DNA from: Hyphomicrobiales bacterium
GTDB lineage: Bacteria > Pseudomonadota > Alphaproteobacteria > Rhizobiales > Rhizobiaceae
Reading direction: 5' to 3'
Length of the DNA stretch: 64,000 bases
Assembly: GCA_900473745.1 (NCBI GenBank)
Contig: UCMW01000009.1
Span: forward strand, 124,001 to 188,000
The notes beneath the pieces were generated by a model that saw only the letters and a program-made list of their open reading frames with translations, did not search any database and was not told where the DNA came from. Shown one piece after another: positions 61,773 through 64,000 of the stretch; position 1 is the first letter of the stretch, and each line of letters begins with the position of its first letter. Both the position numbers and the translations under genes were made by a program.

Positions 61773-61913
61773 GACGGGAGGGCTGATCAGCATTCCGTGC
61801 GAAATGTGACCTGCGACGAAGGAACCGATCACCCGCCCGAGGGGTTGTCCTCCGGTCAACTGCGGCAACGCCACCTTCGGTGGACGTCGCACAGACCATC
61901 AAGGAGAATTTTC

Positions 61914-62318
61914 ATGCAATTGCCCCAGAACACCGTCATTGCCGTCGCCGACGGCGAGAAGCTGAGCCTCTTCCAGAACGAGGGCAACGCGCTGAACGTG
62001 AAGCTGAAGGCCATGCCTGCAGAAGAGATCGACAGCTCGAAGATCGCCTCCGGCGCCCGCCATTCCAGCAGTGCTGCCAATCCTGACGACAGCCAGCAGG
62101 AAGAAGACGGTTTCGGCAGCGGCATTACCGACATGCTGAACCGCCAGGTACTGGAAGGCAAGATCAAGAACCTCGTGATCATCGCCGCCCCGCGGACGCT
62201 GGGCGAGATGCGCAAGGGCTATCACAAGCAGCTTTCGGCCGTTCTGATCGGCGAACTGGACAAGGACCTAACCGGTCATTCGGTGCAGGACATCGAGAAA
62301 GCGCTCGAAGCGGCCTGA
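61914..62318 (+). CDS. Host attachment family protein
   Basis: The 134-residue protein resembles the 'required for attachment to host cells' family common in rhizobia (IAVADGEKLSLFQNEGNALN start, LVIIAAPRTLGEMRKGYHKQ near the C-terminus). The name comes from an Agrobacterium attachment study; actual function is unclear, and a stress-related role is often suggested. AAGGAGAA precedes ATG 61914 at a good distance. A terminator follows. Confidence 0.85.
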   Translation: MQLPQNTVIAVADGEKLSLFQNEGNALNVKLKAMPAEEIDSSKIASGARHSSSAANPDDSQQEEDGFGSGITDMLNRQVLEGKIKNLVIIAAPRTLGEMRKGYHKQLSAVLIGELDKDLTGHSVQDIEKALEAA

Positions 62319-62346
62319 TTTTAAAGCCGAGATTCGAGATGCAGAA

Positions 62347-62377
62347 AGGCCCCGCCATCGCTGGCGGGGCCTCTTTT
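62347..62377 (+). terminator. Terminator of the host-attachment gene
   Basis: Eleven-bp arms AGGCCCCGCCA and TGGCGGGGCCT with a 4-nt loop are followed by CTTTT on the plus strand. Confidence 0.88.
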
Positions 62378-62423
62378 GTATGTGACTGAATTCGATCGCG
62401 ACGCGGCCGATGTCGCTCAGCCG

Positions 62424-63131
62424 TTACTGGCGGACGACAATCTTCGCCTTGTTCGGCACGCGCTCGTAGAGATCAATGATGTCCTGGTTCATCAGGCGCA
62501 CGCAGCCCGATGAGACGGCCTTGCCGATGGAATTCCATTCCGGCGAACCGTGCAGGCGGTAAAGTGTGTCTTCACCGTTCTGGAAGATGTAGAGCGCGCG
62601 GGCACCGAGCGGATTGTCGATGCCGCCGGGCTTGCCGCCGTTGCGCACGGAATAGATCTCGAGTTCCGGCTGGCGGGCGATCATTTCGTCCGGCGGAGTC
62701 CATTTCGGCCACTTCTGGCGCCACTGGATGACGCCGGCGCCGCCCCAAGAGAAACCGTCACGGCCGATGCCGACGCCGTAGCGCATGGCGGTGCCGCCGC
62801 GCTCGACGAGGTAGAGGAAGCGGTTGGGCGTATCGACGACAACGGTGCCGGGGGCTTCGCCCGTGGGGTCTATGACCTGCTGGCGATAGAAGCGTTCCGG
62901 GATGCGCCAGTATGGCACTGCCGGGATAACGATGCCGCCGTCATAAACTTCGCCATACATCGCATCGAGTTCTGGCGTGCGGCCCGAGGGCGCGGCGGGT
63001 ACGACCGGGCCATCGAGGCGAACGCCTGGTGGAAGCGGGCGGGAGGTCGAGCAGCTTGCGAGCAGCGAGGCGGCGCCGAGGCCTGTCAGCGACAGAAGCG
63101 AACGGCGGGTCAGGTGAGGAATTGAAGACAT
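62424..63131 (-). CDS. L,D-transpeptidase (YkuD) lipoprotein
   Basis: The 235-residue protein has a signal with twin Arg (TRRSLLSLTGLGA) and a lipobox ending at C27 (LLASC). The C-terminal YkuD domain carries the active-site motif with H194 and C210 (HGSPEW...SSGCVRL). It would form 3-3 cross-links in peptidoglycan or attach outer-membrane proteins to it. ATG 63131 gives the signal at the N-terminus. It resembles, but is not identical to, the next L,D-transpeptidase gene. Confidence 0.93.
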   Translation of the reverse strand: MSSIPHLTRRSLLSLTGLGAASLLASCSTSRPLPPGVRLDGPVVPAAPSGRTPELDAMYGEVYDGGIVIPAVPYWRIPERFYRQQVIDPTGEAPGTVVVDTPNRFLYLVERGGTAMRYGVGIGRDGFSWGGAGVIQWRQKWPKWTPPDEMIARQPELEIYSVRNGGKPGGIDNPLGARALYIFQNGEDTLYRLHGSPEWNSIGKAVSSGCVRLMNQDIIDLYERVPNKAKIVVRQ

Positions 63132-63239
63132 ATAGGTTATAAATATCCTGTGGCAGCGCTGCGGATCTAGACGCTGGGAGGTGCGCTTTGTTCCGCGATG
63201 ATGCGATGCAAACAGCAAAGGTTCACTTAATGCAACGCC

Positions 63240-63269
63240 GACCCCCTCTCACGTTTTGGAGAGAGGGTC
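63240..63269 (-). terminator. Hairpin downstream of the last L,D-transpeptidase gene
   Basis: Eleven-bp arms with one mismatch (63240-63250 and 63259-63269) and an 8-nt loop containing TTTT form a stable stem 21 bp beyond the stop. It also resembles the short GC-rich palindromic repeats. Confidence 0.5.
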
Positions 63270-63289
63270 ATCGTCGCAAACGAGTGTCG

Positions 63290-64000
63290 CTAAATGACAA
63301 CAATCGGGGTGTTGTCGGGCACGCGATCGAAGAGATCGATGACGTCCTGGTTGAACATGCGCACGCAGCCCGAGGACGTCGCCTTGCCGACCGACTGCCA
63401 ATCGGGGGTGCCATGGACGCGGTAGAGCGTGTCCTTACCGTTCTGATAGATGTAGAGCGCGCGGGCACCGAGCGGATTGTTGAGGCCGGCGACCAGGCCG
63501 CCGCGTTCGGCGGAGACGGGGCGCAGATTGGGATTGTTCTCGACCATGTCGTCCGTCGGGGTCCAGTGCGGCCATTTGGCCTTGCGCTTGATGACACCCC
63601 TGCCCGACCAGGCATAACCGTCGCGGCCGAGGCCGACGCCGTAGCGGACCGCCTTGTCACCCGGCTGGACGAGATAGAGGTAATGCGCCTTGGTATCGAC
63701 GACGATGGTGCCGGGGGCTTCCACCGTCTGGTAGCTCACTTCCTGCCGCAGCATGTCGGACCGCACGCGGTCGAGCGGGATCGGCGGCAGCGTGTGGCCG
63801 TCGTCCACGATCAAGCCATACATGGTGCGATGCAGTGGATTGGTGACCGGCAGGCCATAGGTCTGGTGGAACTGTGTGCGGTAGAGATCGCGCTTCTGCG
63901 GTGCCGTCTGGTCGGCGGCGGGCGGCGTGCGCGCCGGATCGTACCAGACGGGAGCGACCTCATCCTGGAAGACGTCGATGTTCATGCGGCTGGTATCGGT
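63290..64000 (-). CDS. L,D-transpeptidase (YkuD), 5' end cut by window edge
   Basis: The visible 236 residues contain the YkuD domain with VHGTPDW and SSGCVRMFNQ as active-site motifs. The N-terminus is not visible: the frame stays open to the last base, and codons beyond the possible ATG at 63985 continue without a stop. The signal peptide is therefore probably encoded outside the window. It shares much of its domain with the adjacent L,D-transpeptidase, indicating an old duplication. Confidence 0.9.
   Translation of the reverse strand, partial: TDTSRMNIDVFQDEVAPVWYDPARTPPAADQTAPQKRDLYRTQFHQTYGLPVTNPLHRTMYGLIVDDGHTLPPIPLDRVRSDMLRQEVSYQTVEAPGTIVVDTKAHYLYLVQPGDKAVRYGVGLGRDGYAWSGRGVIKRKAKWPHWTPTDDMVENNPNLRPVSAERGGLVAGLNNPLGARALYIYQNGKDTLYRVHGTPDWQSVGKATSSGCVRMFNQDVIDLFDRVPDNTPIVVI

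Noticed and set aside
1..64000. CRISPR arrays, tRNA, rRNA, insertion sequences
   Set aside because: No regularly spaced direct repeats with unique spacers, no tRNA cloverleaf or rRNA stretch, and no transposase were recognised.

Overview
The window looks like chromosomal DNA of a Rhizobiaceae alphaproteobacterium (Rhizobium/Agrobacterium/Ensifer type). The evidence is a Ros/MucR zinc-finger regulator, a full seven-subunit Mrp/Mnh cation antiporter, membrane-free PAS-PAS chemoreceptors, a DUF982 protein, a host-attachment-type protein, and many GC-rich palindromic intergenic repeats of the kind common in rhizobial genomes. No rRNA, tRNA, CRISPR array, transposase or integrase was recognised. 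Nearly all genes share one GC-rich style; the main exception is the 5' half of the beta-solenoid membrane protein gene (about 41.4-42.4 kb), which is visibly more AT-rich.

Layout. 0.3-7.5 kb: mucR with an AT-rich upstream region, then the minus-strand mnhABCDEFG operon, split between mnhA and mnhB by a palindromic repeat pair. 7.8-11.7 kb: msrB, a nucleoside 2-deoxyribosyltransferase-like gene, recQ and vapBC. 11.8-18.6 kb: membrane-anchored AraC regulator, exported protein, CurA-like oxidoreductase, DJ-1/PfpI protein, GNAT, hemolysin-III and MAPEG genes, with many repeats between them. 18.6-21.3 kb: a one-Cys OhrR-like regulator divergent from a Tat-exported MBL hydrolase, then tacAT. 21.4-26.2 kb: xylose-type ABC transporter xylFHG (a single-domain ATPase) divergent from a ROK repressor, with a perfect 21-bp palindrome between them. 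26.3-31.9 kb: brnTA, haloacid dehalogenase, SDR/HxlR pair, trans-aconitate methyltransferase, CorA, DUF982. 31.9-36.6 kb: YqaA-type membrane protein, two small hydrophilic proteins, and a dioxygenase/SDR operon divergent from a LacI regulator. 36.6-40.3 kb: two tandem, equal-length, nearly identical chemoreceptors. 40.6-44.9 kb: beta-solenoid membrane protein, small Gly-rich protein, HerA-like ATPase. 45.0-48.5 kb: lipoprotein, SH3-plus-phage-lysozyme-type protein and a degenerate EAL protein. 48.5-52 kb: YnfA, a second brnTA, LysE/WYL pair, fatty-acid desaturase. 52.4-60.3 kb: secreted protein, cspA, rpsU, a MarR-controlled VOC/DUF1579/DUF899 operon, GST, NmrA/HxlR pair and ohr/ohrR. 60.4-64 kb: class A beta-lactamase with a coupled Cys-containing exported protein, host-attachment-type protein, and two L,D-transpeptidases (the last cut by the window edge).

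Themes. Several divergent regulator/target pairs have an inverted repeat in the gap (ohrR/ohr, HxlR/NmrA, MarR/DUF899, ROK/xylF, WYL/LysE, LacI/dioxygenase). Many products deal with oxidants or electrophiles (MsrB, Ohr/OhrR, DJ-1-like protein, GST, MAPEG, CurA-like). Four type II toxin-antitoxin modules (VapBC, TacAT, two BrnTA) lie within about 38 kb. I saw no single locus that is clearly a new system. The least explained are the lipoprotein/lysozyme-type locus (45.1-47.5 kb) and the beta-solenoid membrane protein (40.6-42.4 kb).
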